In this document: positions 43,782 through 52,086 of the stretch, piece by piece
How the letters are laid out: every line of letters begins with the position of its first letter
Numbering within the stretch: position 1 is the stretch's first letter
Origin: Herpetosiphon geysericola
GTDB lineage: Bacteria > Chloroflexota > Chloroflexia > Chloroflexales > Herpetosiphonaceae
Length of the DNA: 64,000 nt
Assembly: GCF_001306135.1 (NCBI RefSeq)
Contig: NZ_LGKP01000022.1
Span: 1 to 64,000 of the forward strand
Direction: 5' to 3'
Translations under genes and position numbers: made by a program
Notes under the pieces: model-generated
What the model was told of the DNA's origin: nothing
Databases searched by the model: none
Seen by the model: the letters and a program-made list of their open reading frames with translations, nothing else

Positions 43782-45251
43782 ATGCTAAGCTTACAAACGG
43801 TGGTTGATGGAGTGCGAATTGCCAGCGAACCAAGCTTGCAATTGCCCGCAGCGTTGGCCAATTTGCCAATAACGAGTGCTTGTATCGATTCGCGCGAAGC
43901 TGTCGATGATGGTTTGTTTGTGGCTCTGCAAGGCGAACGGGTCGATGGTCACGAGTTTATTGCTGCGGTCGCGGCGCGCGGCGTTCGCGCGGCCTTGGTG
44001 CAACGCGGACGTTTGGCTGATCCAACCCAATTGGGTTTGGATCGGCCTTTTGTTGAGCTTGACCCTGATTTGGGCCAAATTCCTGAAACTGCACCAGCCA
44101 ATGCATTTTTTTTGATTAGCGTTGATCAGCCGTTGTTGGCCCTGCAACGCTTGGCCACTCGCCATCGCCAGCAACGCGATTTGGTGGTGGTTGGGATTAC
44201 TGGCAGCGTTGGCAAAACCTCTACCAAAGAGGTGTTGGCGGCCATGCTTGCGCCAACCATGCGTACTCATAAAAGCCCACGCTCCTACAACAGCGAAAAT
44301 ACCTTGCCCTTGGTCGTGCTCGGGATTGAGCCAAACCATCAGATTGCAGTGCTCGAAATGGGCATCTACAACAAAGGCGATTTGGCCTTGCTCACGACGA
44401 TTGCCCAGCCCCAAATTGGCATTGTGACCAACGTTGGTTTATCGCACTTGGAGCGCATGCATACGATCGAGAATGTGGCCGAAGCCAAAAGCGAATTGGT
44501 CCAAGCCTTGCCTGAAGATGGTTGGGCGATTCTCAACTACGACGATCAGCGGGTGCTGGCGATGCGCAACCGTACTAAAGCCCAAGTCTTTACCTATGGC
44601 CTTGACCCCCAAGCCGATTTGTGGGCCGATAACATCGAAAGCCGTGGCTTAGATGGCATTGGCTTTGATGCCCATTATCGTGGCGAAAAATGGCATATCA
44701 AATTGCCTTTGATTGGCTTACATAGCGTGCATACGGCCTTGGCGGCAGCGGCGGTGGGAATTGTACTCGGGCTTTCGTGGGATTCGCTGATTCAAGGGTT
44801 GCGCAGCAGCGCCCAATTGCGCTTGCTCTCGTATCCGGCGGTTGGCGGCGCAACCCTGATTGACGATACCTACAATGCTTCGCCAGTTTCGTGTATTGCA
44901 GCGCTGAATCTCTTGGCCGAGCTACAAGGCCGCCGGATTGCCGTGTTTGGCGATATGGCCGAGCTTGGCCCACAAGATGAAATTGGCCATCGTTCGGTTG
45001 GCGTGCGCGCTGCCGATGTGGTCGATGAATTATATGTTGTGGGCGAAAAAGCCTCTTGGATTGGCAAAGGAGCCATTGAATCAGGGCTGGCAGCAGAGCA
45101 TGTGCATGTGCTACCCGACAAAGCTACGGTGATTGCGGCGTTGCAATCGACCCTCCAAGCGAACGATTACGTCCTTGTCAAAGGATCGCGTGCTGCCGCT
45201 ATGGAAGATGTTGCGAATGCTTTGCAAGTTAGGCCGGAGGCTAAGGCGTGA
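43782..45251 (+). CDS. murF: UDP-MurNAc-tripeptide D-Ala-D-Ala ligase
   Basis: 489 residues from ATG 43782 (a TTG two codons upstream is the alternative). Adds D-Ala-D-Ala to the UDP-MurNAc tripeptide. N-terminal DSREAVDDGLFVALQG, ATP site GITGSVGKTSTKE, HKSPRSYNSENTLPL, LEMGIYNKGDL, TNVGLSHLERM, and DDTYNASPVS. murE, which normally sits directly before it, is missing here. Confidence 0.95.
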   Translation: MLSLQTVVDGVRIASEPSLQLPAALANLPITSACIDSREAVDDGLFVALQGERVDGHEFIAAVAARGVRAALVQRGRLADPTQLGLDRPFVELDPDLGQIPETAPANAFFLISVDQPLLALQRLATRHRQQRDLVVVGITGSVGKTSTKEVLAAMLAPTMRTHKSPRSYNSENTLPLVVLGIEPNHQIAVLEMGIYNKGDLALLTTIAQPQIGIVTNVGLSHLERMHTIENVAEAKSELVQALPEDGWAILNYDDQRVLAMRNRTKAQVFTYGLDPQADLWADNIESRGLDGIGFDAHYRGEKWHIKLPLIGLHSVHTALAAAAVGIVLGLSWDSLIQGLRSSAQLRLLSYPAVGGATLIDDTYNASPVSCIAALNLLAELQGRRIAVFGDMAELGPQDEIGHRSVGVRAADVVDELYVVGEKASWIGKGAIESGLAAEHVHVLPDKATVIAALQSTLQANDYVLVKGSRAAAMEDVANALQVRPEAKA

Positions 45252-46405
45252 ATAACGAACAGGTCGTCGTCGAACTTCAGCGAGCGCTGGTGCTCAAGCT
45301 GGCTGAAGCGTTATTATTGGCTGGAGCCGCTTTTGTTTTGACGTTAGTCCTTGGTCGCTGGTGGATTCGCTGGCTCAAGGCGCATAATATTGGCAAGGCA
45401 ATTCGGGTTGACGGCCCGCAAAGCCATATGATTAAAATTGGCACGCCAACCATGGGCGGGGTCATGATCATTGCCTCAGTCGTAATCATCACGGTAATTT
45501 TCAATTTGGTTAATCGTTGGTCGATGCTCTTGCCGTTGGCGGCCTTGGTTGGCTATGGCATTCTTGGCGCGTTCGATGATTATCTTTCGCTGACCAAAGT
45601 GCGCTCCAAAACCTTTGGCCTGACCGAACGCTTCAAAATGGTTTGGCTGGTGATGATTGCCTTTCTGGCATCGTTGGCCTTGTATCTGCCCAAGCCGTTT
45701 GGTTTGGCCAATGGCGGCGATGTGGTTGTGCCGTTTGTTGGTGTCATCGATATTGGCTACTGGTACATTCCGATTGCCACCTTTTTGATTGTGGCGATGG
45801 CCAATGCCGTTAATTTCTCCGATGGCATGGATGGCTTGGCAGGCTGGACTTCAGCGATTGCCTTTGCCGCCTTCGGCGTCATTGCCTTCGTCTATCGCTT
45901 CGATTACTTGGTGACCTACTCGTTTACGGTGTCGGGCGCGTGCGTAGCCTTCTTGTGGTTCAACGCCCATCCGGCCCAAGTGTTTATGGGCGATACTGGC
46001 TCGTTGGCCTTGGGCGCAACCTTGGCGATTGTGGCGCTGATTTCCAAAGCTTGGTTATTACTGCCCATCGTGGGGATTATTTATGTGCTCGAAGCTGCTT
46101 CGGTGGTGATTCAGCGCTACTATTTCAAATATACGCGAATCACGACTGGTACTGGCAAGCGGGTTTTTAAAATGACCCCAATCCACCATCACTTCGAACT
46201 GACTGGTTGGTCGGAGATGCAAGTTGTTCAGCGCTTTGTGATGATTGGAATTATTGCAGCGATGATCGGGATTTCGCTGGCCTTGAACCCAGCCTTACCT
46301 CAGCAGGTGAGTACAAGCTCAACCCAGCCGACGATTCCTGATAATCCCTTTACCACGACCGACGATCCGACCGCCACGCCCTATCCATCGCCGTTGGAAA
46401 ACTAG
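45248..46405 (+). CDS. mraY: phospho-MurNAc-pentapeptide transferase MraY
   Basis: 385 residues, GTG start overlapping the murF stop by 4 nt. Attaches the MurNAc pentapeptide to undecaprenyl phosphate. Ten membrane helices; MGGVMII, FDDYLSLTK, NAVNFSDGMDGLAGW, FMGDTGSLALGA and MTPIHHHFELTGWSE contain the catalytic aspartates and the HHH motif. A Ser/Thr/Pro-rich cytosolic or external tail of ~35 residues (VSTSSTQPTIPD...) is an extra compared with the family. Confidence 0.96.
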   Translation: MNNEQVVVELQRALVLKLAEALLLAGAAFVLTLVLGRWWIRWLKAHNIGKAIRVDGPQSHMIKIGTPTMGGVMIIASVVIITVIFNLVNRWSMLLPLAALVGYGILGAFDDYLSLTKVRSKTFGLTERFKMVWLVMIAFLASLALYLPKPFGLANGGDVVVPFVGVIDIGYWYIPIATFLIVAMANAVNFSDGMDGLAGWTSAIAFAAFGVIAFVYRFDYLVTYSFTVSGACVAFLWFNAHPAQVFMGDTGSLALGATLAIVALISKAWLLLPIVGIIYVLEAASVVIQRYYFKYTRITTGTGKRVFKMTPIHHHFELTGWSEMQVVQRFVMIGIIAAMIGISLALNPALPQQVSTSSTQPTIPDNPFTTTDDPTATPYPSPLEN

Positions 46406-46478
46406 GCCACAGCTCGTAAGCTTGCTGGTTGAGTTGGCTTGATTTAATCGCAGGGCATTTAGCAAAGTAAGGCATGGC

Positions 46479-47777
46479 ATGCTCGATTTACGCAACAAAC
46501 GAATAACCGTGATGGGTTTGGGTGTTCATGGTGGCGGCTTAGGCGTTACCCGCTTTTTGCTGGAGCAAGGCGCCCATGTAATTGTGACCGATCTGCGCAG
46601 TGCTGAAGTCTTGCAGCCATCGTTGGCAGCTTTGGCAGGTTTGCCCGTTGAGTTTGTGCTGGGCGAACATCGTGACCAAGATTTTGAGCTGGTCGATATG
46701 GTGATTCGCAACCCAGGCGTGCCGCGTGAATCGCGCTATTTGCAATTGGCTCGCGCCGCTGGCGTAGCAATTGAAATGGAGATGACGCTGTTCTTCCGGC
46801 TTTGCCCAGCCCCGATTATTGGCATTACTGGAACCAAGGGCAAAACCACCACCACCACTTTGACTGGGGCGATGTTGCGGGAGGTTTATCCCGATACGGT
46901 GGTTGCTGGCAACTTGCGGGTTTCGGCCTTGGAGCAATTGCCACGCATCACCGCCCAAACGCCGGTGGTGCTTGAGCTATCGTCGTGGCAGTTGGAAGGG
47001 CTAGGCGAAGCTGGGTTAAGCCCAGAGTATGCTTGTGTCACCAATTTGTCACCTGATCATCTCGACCGCTATGGCTCGATGGCCGATTATGGATTAGCCA
47101 AACAGCAAATTTTTCTCTATCAAAATCCTGATGATGTGGTGGTGCTGCCCAAGCACGATTTGATTGTTAATACCTGGGCGAACGAAGCCCCTGGGCGGGT
47201 GATTTGGTTTGATGGCAACGAAGGCTGGCCGTTGGGCCAATTGCAAGGCCAACACAATGCTTTGAATATCGCTGCTGCTGCGGCCTTGGCCCAAGCTTAT
47301 GGCATTTCCGATGCAGCGATTCGCACGGCAATCGAGCACTTTGCTGGGGTTGAACATCGCATGGAGTTGGTGCGCGAAATCACTGGCGTGCGTTTCGTCA
47401 ACGACACGGCGGCCACCACGCCAACCGCTGCCGCCGCTGCGCTCAATTCGATGAGTAGCTCAGTGATTTTGATTGCTGGCGGAGCTGATAAAAAGCTGGC
47501 TTGGAACCCGTTAGTTGACGCAATTCAACAATCGAGCCAATTAAAACAGCTCATTATCTTGGATGGCACTGGTTCGCCTGCGTTGGCTGCGGCGCTTGGC
47601 ACCGAGCAAGAGCGTTATCAATCGTTTGAGCAAGCAATTCGGGCGGCTTTTGAGCTTGCCGAAGCTGGCGATACAATTTTGCTCTCGCCTGGAGCGGCAA
47701 GCTTTGGCATGTTTCGCAACGAATTCCATCGTGGCGAAGAATTCCGACGAATTGTCGGCCTGTTGGCGGAAGATTAA
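46479..47777 (+). CDS. murD: UDP-MurNAc-L-alanine:D-glutamate ligase
   Basis: 432 residues. Adds D-Glu to UDP-MurNAc-L-Ala. VMGLGVHGGGLGVTRFLLEQG binds UDP, IGITGTKGKTTTT is the ATP loop, ELSSWQLEG, TNLSPDHLDRYGSM, and HRMELVREITGVRFVNDTAATTP are typical of Mur ligases, MurD in particular. A 72-nt gap follows mraY. Confidence 0.95.
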   Translation: MLDLRNKRITVMGLGVHGGGLGVTRFLLEQGAHVIVTDLRSAEVLQPSLAALAGLPVEFVLGEHRDQDFELVDMVIRNPGVPRESRYLQLARAAGVAIEMEMTLFFRLCPAPIIGITGTKGKTTTTTLTGAMLREVYPDTVVAGNLRVSALEQLPRITAQTPVVLELSSWQLEGLGEAGLSPEYACVTNLSPDHLDRYGSMADYGLAKQQIFLYQNPDDVVVLPKHDLIVNTWANEAPGRVIWFDGNEGWPLGQLQGQHNALNIAAAAALAQAYGISDAAIRTAIEHFAGVEHRMELVREITGVRFVNDTAATTPTAAAAALNSMSSSVILIAGGADKKLAWNPLVDAIQQSSQLKQLIILDGTGSPALAAALGTEQERYQSFEQAIRAAFELAEAGDTILLSPGAASFGMFRNEFHRGEEFRRIVGLLAED

Positions 47778-47929
47778 AAATTATTTAGGAAAATTGGGCT
47801 ATAGCCAAAATTGGTGAAACCAGCCACGATAGTGAAGGTTCTGCAATTGCGGTTATTGCCAAAGGCCTAAGTTCTTGTTTCGTCGCTATTGAGCTCGATT
47901 GCTACAATTGGCTCAGAAATTGGCAAACT

Positions 47930-48793
47930 ATGCAAGATCCCTATTCAGGTTATGAGCCTGAGCGTGTTGAATATTCTCCCAGCCAGCCTGTGATGGTGCA
48001 ACTCCCGAGTGCGCCAGTACGGGCTACGTGGGTGTTTATGGCGATCAACGTCATCATGTTTGTGGTTTGTATCCTCAAAGGCATGAGCGTGATGGGCAGC
48101 AGCGATGGTGATGCGTTGGTGCTGATCGAATTGGGTGCCAAATGGTCGCCGTTGATGGATATTGGCGGCGAGTGGTGGCGCTTATTGACCGCAACCGTGC
48201 TCCATGGCGGGCTGGTGCATATTGGCTTTAATATGTATGCCCTGTATGCGCTTGGCCCAACTGTTGAGCGCTTTTATGGCAGCCTGAGCTTTAGCATCAT
48301 TTACCTGATTGCCGGAATTGGCGGGGCTTGGGCTTCTTATACATTCGGCAAGTTGCCCAGCCCTTCAATTGGGGCTTCGGGCGCAATCTTCGGCCTGATT
48401 GGCTGTTTGATTGGCTTCTTTTTGACCGCCCGCAGCGTGCTAGGCGATTTTGCGCGCCAGAACTTGCGCCAAATGGTTGGCACGGCGGCAATTAACCTGA
48501 TTATTGGCTTATCGCTCTCATCAGTGATCGATAATTATGCCCACATTGGTGGCATGGTGATGGGTTTGGCGCTAGGCTTTGCATTGGCCCCACGCTTGGC
48601 CTATATTGCCGATTGGTTTAAACCGCGAATTGAGGCCCGAGCGCCTGCGCCGATTCGTTGGCTGAGTGTGGTTGCGGCCTTAATCTTTGTGGTTGGCGCA
48701 ACCTGGTTTGTGCATAACCAGCGGATGGCTGATGCAAACAGCAGAGCACTGCTCGAAAATTTCTATCAAGCATGGATCCAAAGTGCCCGTTAG
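47930..48793 (+). CDS. rhomboid-family intramembrane serine protease
   Basis: 287 residues with six to seven membrane helices. The catalytic serine is in SIGASGAIFGLIG and the histidine in NYAHIGGMVMG; the L1 loop has GGEWWRLLTATVLHGGLVHIGFNMYAL, with the HxxxN pattern. Cleaves membrane proteins within the bilayer. Its position between murD and ftsW is unusual and suggests a link with division or surface protein turnover, but that is inference. An ~150-nt gap separates it from murD. Confidence 0.92.
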   Translation: MQDPYSGYEPERVEYSPSQPVMVQLPSAPVRATWVFMAINVIMFVVCILKGMSVMGSSDGDALVLIELGAKWSPLMDIGGEWWRLLTATVLHGGLVHIGFNMYALYALGPTVERFYGSLSFSIIYLIAGIGGAWASYTFGKLPSPSIGASGAIFGLIGCLIGFFLTARSVLGDFARQNLRQMVGTAAINLIIGLSLSSVIDNYAHIGGMVMGLALGFALAPRLAYIADWFKPRIEARAPAPIRWLSVVAALIFVVGATWFVHNQRMADANSRALLENFYQAWIQSAR

Positions 48794-48809
48794 ACGGTTG
48801 GAGGTCGGC

Positions 48810-50252
48810 ATGAACGATCGAGTTCCCCGAAAACCTGATGGAATGTTGCTAGCCCTCGTGGTTGGCCTAGTTGCGTTTGGGCTAGTGATGGTCTATAGCT
48901 CATCGTTCTATGTGGCCTATGCCGAGTACGATTCTTCGGTCTATTGGGTATTGCGCCAAACCATGTGGGCAATTGCTGGCGTTGTGGCAATGTTTATCAC
49001 AATGCAGTTCGATTATCGCAAGTTACGGCGTTTTTCCTTGCCCTTGATGGCGCTGACGCTCTTTTTGCTGCTGTTGGTGTTGCTGTTGCCCGAACATATT
49101 ACCAAGGTCAATGGAGCCAGCCGCTGGATTAATATTGGGCCAATTGGCATGCAGCCGAGCGAAATTGCCAAGTTTGCTGCAATTATTTATTTTGCCGACT
49201 GGCTTTCGCGGCGTGGCTCGAAAATTCGCCAATTTGTAACTGGGCTATTGCCGTTTGGGATTATGCTTGGGCTATTGGCAGGCTTGGTGCTGTTGCAACC
49301 AAATATGAGTACCACGATTGTGATTGTGGTGATCAGCGCCGCAATTTTGTTTACCTCTGGTGCAAGTTTGACTCACTTGGGCATCGCCGCCAGCATCACC
49401 ACACTGGTTGGTTGGATGGCAATTCAATCGGCTGGCTATCGTGCGTTGCGGGTGTTGGTTTGGCAAGATCCGTTTAGCTATCCCCGTGACGGTGGCTACC
49501 AACCAATTCACGCCTTGTATGCGCTTGGCTCTGGTGGCTGGACTGGCGTTGGTTTAGGCCAAAGCCGCCAGAAATTTTTCTGGTTGCCCTTCGCCCATAC
49601 TGATGCAATTTATGCGGTGATTGGCGAAGAACTAGGCATTATTGGCGCAGGCTTGGTGCTGGCAGCATTTATTGTGCTGGCGGTGCGCGGCTTCCGCATT
49701 GCCTCGCGTTCGCTCGACCCATTTGGCGCGCTGATTGCAGTTGGCGTGACAACATGGCTGGTGGTGCAAGCGCTGATTAATATTGCCGTGGTAACCACCG
49801 TAATTCCGTTTACTGGGATTACGCTGCCATTTATTTCCTATGGTGGCTCGTCGTTGATGATGACCATGATTGCGGCGGGCTTGCTGCTGAGTGTTACCCG
49901 TTATGCGCCGTTGAAACGGGCTGAGGAACAAACCAATGAACTCTCCATCCCCACAATTGGCCAACTCCGACCACGAGTGGTCGCCGCTGCTGATGCTGTG
50001 CGGCGGTGGCACGGGCGGCCACGTGTACCCAGCCTTGGCCGTAGCCAGCGCTCTGAAGAAGCTCAGCGAGCAAGCAGCTTCGCCATCGGCAATTCCCTCG
50101 GCGGCACATGGCGCAAATCAGCAGACGAATCCAAGCGGCTCATCGCTTGGCGCAAGCCCAAACAGCGCAAAACCTTGGTCAGCCAGCCAATCAACGGTAG
50201 CACCGCCCGCGAACGGATCGAGCAGCGGCGGCGGAATCAACGCCAACGTTAA
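48810..50252 (+). CDS. ftsW: lipid II polymerase/division protein FtsW
   Basis: 480 residues from ATG 48810, GGAGG upstream; about 40 upstream codons in rhomboid DNA are rejected. SEDS glycosyltransferase that polymerises lipid II with the class B PBP. Ten membrane helices; VMVYSSSFYVAY, GASRWINIGPIGMQPSEIAKF, LGQSRQKFFWLPFAHTDAIYAVIGEELG and ITLPFISYGGSSLMMTMIAAGLLLS are the family motifs. The core ends near residue 370; a Lys/Arg-rich tail of about 110 residues follows, all of it beyond 49936 lying over the start of murG in another frame. Confidence 0.93.
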   Translation: MNDRVPRKPDGMLLALVVGLVAFGLVMVYSSSFYVAYAEYDSSVYWVLRQTMWAIAGVVAMFITMQFDYRKLRRFSLPLMALTLFLLLLVLLLPEHITKVNGASRWINIGPIGMQPSEIAKFAAIIYFADWLSRRGSKIRQFVTGLLPFGIMLGLLAGLVLLQPNMSTTIVIVVISAAILFTSGASLTHLGIAASITTLVGWMAIQSAGYRALRVLVWQDPFSYPRDGGYQPIHALYALGSGGWTGVGLGQSRQKFFWLPFAHTDAIYAVIGEELGIIGAGLVLAAFIVLAVRGFRIASRSLDPFGALIAVGVTTWLVVQALINIAVVTTVIPFTGITLPFISYGGSSLMMTMIAAGLLLSVTRYAPLKRAEEQTNELSIPTIGQLRPRVVAAADAVRRWHGRPRVPSLGRSQRSEEAQRASSFAIGNSLGGTWRKSADESKRLIAWRKPKQRKTLVSQPINGSTARERIEQRRRNQRQR

Positions 50253-51294
50253 ACCGCAACTGCGCTATATTGGCTCGGTTGATGGCATGGAAGGCGATTT
50301 GGTGCAGCGCGAGAGCACGATTCCGTTTGTTGGCTTGCCTGCTGCGGCGATGCGTGGGCGTAATCCAATTCAAATGCTGAAAAATGCTGGTGTGTTGATC
50401 AAAGGTGTGCTTGCGGCGCGTAGTTTGTTGCGGCGCGAACGGCCAGCAGCAATTTTGGGCACTGGTGGCTATGTTTGTGTGCCGTTGTTTGTGGCGGCGG
50501 CGCTCGAACGCGTGCCAACGTTGCTCTATTTGCCCGATATTGTGCCTGGTTGGGCAGGGCGAGTTTTGGCGCGTTTAGCCACCCGTATTGCCGTAACCTT
50601 TGATGATTCCAAGCGCTATTTGCCAGCACATAAGGTGGTTGAAACTGGCTATCCGGTGCGCGGCGAGGTCTTTAATCAAGATAAAGCCGCCTGTCGGGCG
50701 CTGTTTGGGCTGAATGATCAATTGCCAGTGCTCTTGGTTTATGGTGGTAGCAGAGGCGCACGCTCGATCAATCAGGCTGTTGCCGCGCTCTTAAGCGATC
50801 TGTTAGAATTAGCGCAGGTCGTGCATGTTTGCGGACGGAATGGTGATGAAACATGGTTGCGTGAGGCTCAGGCCAAGCTCAGCCCTGAACAGGCCAGCCG
50901 TTATCATCTTTACCCATATCTGCATGCAGATGCTGAACGCTCGATGAGTGCAGCATTTGGCGCAGCAGATTTTGCGTTAAGTCGGGCTGGTGCTTCGACG
51001 ATGGCCGAACTACCCGCCGCAGGCATTGGTTCGATTTTGGTGCCTTTGACGATGGTGAAGCAAGAATACAACGCTGCTGCCCTGGCCGACCGTGGCGCAG
51101 CAATTAGCATTCCCGATGAGGCAATGCTAGGCTCTGGAGAGCCAACCCAAGGCCGTTTGTGGCGCGAACTCTCGGCAGTGCTGAGTAGCCCTGAGCGTTT
51201 ACAAACGATGGCGCAACGCAGTGCCAGCCTTGCCCAACCAGAAGCAGGGGCGCGGCTTGCCAGCGAATGGCTGGCGCTTGCCCGAGGAGGCTAA
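49936..51294 (+). CDS. murG: UDP-GlcNAc:undecaprenyl-PP-MurNAc-pentapeptide GlcNAc transferase MurG
   Basis: 452 residues (about 355 in E. coli); GAGG lies 10 nt before ATG 49936. Makes lipid II. LMLCGGGTGGHVYPALAVASAL (residues 20-40, split motif) is the N-terminal G loop; GYVCVPLFVAA, YGGSRGARSINQA, YLHADAERSMSAA, LSRAGASTMAELPAAGIGSILVPL follow. Between residues 44 and ~105 lies a Ser/Ala/Pro/Gln-rich insert before RYIGSVDGMEG, where other MurG proteins have roughly a dozen residues. The insert coincides with the ftsW overlap, which ends at residue ~106. Confidence 0.93.
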   Translation: MNSPSPQLANSDHEWSPLLMLCGGGTGGHVYPALAVASALKKLSEQAASPSAIPSAAHGANQQTNPSGSSLGASPNSAKPWSASQSTVAPPANGSSSGGGINANVKPQLRYIGSVDGMEGDLVQRESTIPFVGLPAAAMRGRNPIQMLKNAGVLIKGVLAARSLLRRERPAAILGTGGYVCVPLFVAAALERVPTLLYLPDIVPGWAGRVLARLATRIAVTFDDSKRYLPAHKVVETGYPVRGEVFNQDKAACRALFGLNDQLPVLLVYGGSRGARSINQAVAALLSDLLELAQVVHVCGRNGDETWLREAQAKLSPEQASRYHLYPYLHADAERSMSAAFGAADFALSRAGASTMAELPAAGIGSILVPLTMVKQEYNAAALADRGAAISIPDEAMLGSGEPTQGRLWRELSAVLSSPERLQTMAQRSASLAQPEAGARLASEWLALARGG

Positions 51295-51299
51295 AGCGT

Positions 51300-51932
51300 A
51301 TGTCGTTTCGAGTGATCCTCTTGCAACAATCGATCCAGTTTAGCTTTTTGCAGCTTTTGATGCTTGTGATTTTTCCAATCGCAGGCTTCTTTGGCTGGCG
51401 GCGCGGCTGGAAGGAAGAGGCCATTACCACGGTCGGGCTCATTTTCTCATTGGTGTTGTTTGCCAACCCAACGGTTGCCGAAAACATGGCCGGGCTGCTG
51501 AATCGGATTATCAATGCCTTTGCGGTGTTTATTAATGCGTTGTTTGGTGGCGAAAGTGGCGAACGATCCCCCTTTATTGATAGCGATAATTTTGAGAATT
51601 TTCGGGCAATTTCGTTTATCATCGGGGTGATTCTTTCATATGTGATTGGTTCGGCAATTGGCAGTCGCGATGAGGTAAGTCGCGGTGGACAGGTGATTGG
51701 GGTCGGCGTGGGCGTGTTGAATTCGTATATTGTGCTTTCACGCTTGCTCGATTTTTGGATTGCCTACGACAAAGAGGGCGCTAATTTGCCCTTTGATGAG
51801 GGTGTTGGCATCACCGTTTCGTCAATTTCGCAGCAAAATGCCCTCAAGGACAATTTGCCAACGATCTTTGCCCTGCTCTTTTTGGTCGTATTGATTGTAA
51901 CCTTTTTTCGCCTCCCGAGAATGCGGGAGTAA
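51300..51932 (+). CDS. CvpA-like membrane protein
   Basis: 210 residues from ATG 51300, GAGGAGG upstream. About four to five membrane segments; the start QLLMLVIFPIAGFFGWRRGWKEEAITTVGLIFSL resembles the opening of CvpA-type proteins (a GxxRGxxxE pattern). Function unknown; CvpA homologues relate to envelope stress and colicin V secretion. Overlap-near start (5 nt after murG stop) puts it in the same operon. A small stem-loop CTCCCG/CGGGAG (51912-51929) lies at the stop. Confidence 0.6.
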   Translation: MSFRVILLQQSIQFSFLQLLMLVIFPIAGFFGWRRGWKEEAITTVGLIFSLVLFANPTVAENMAGLLNRIINAFAVFINALFGGESGERSPFIDSDNFENFRAISFIIGVILSYVIGSAIGSRDEVSRGGQVIGVGVGVLNSYIVLSRLLDFWIAYDKEGANLPFDEGVGITVSSISQQNALKDNLPTIFALLFLVVLIVTFFRLPRMRE

Positions 51933-51939
51933 CTCCCAG

Positions 51940-52010
51940 AGCATAGAGCAAAGAACATAGAACATAGGATGAATCGATTATGCTCTATGCTCAATGTTCT
52001 ATGTTCTAAA
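51940..52010. repeat. small repeat island with inverted repeats before murC
   Basis: AGAACATAGAACAT (51952-51965) and its exact inverse ATGTTCTATGTTCT (51994-52007) frame TGCTCTATGC, which itself pairs with GCATAGAGCA at 51941-51950. Same TGTTCTATGCTCTATG family as the islands at 5450 and 9740. Confidence 0.8.
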
Positions 52011-52022
52011 AAATCCTTGGGG

Positions 52023-52048
52023 ACGCTGGGAATCATCGATCTCAGCGT
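52023..52048 (+). terminator. hairpin before murC
   Basis: ACGCTGGGA / TCTCAGCGT, 9-bp stem with one wobble and 8-nt loop, followed by TTCTGCTGTTTTTATC. It might partly end transcription between the CvpA-like gene and murC. Confidence 0.5.
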
Positions 52049-52086
52049 TTCTGCTGTTTTTATCTGGCTTTTTTAAGGAGTCGCTG

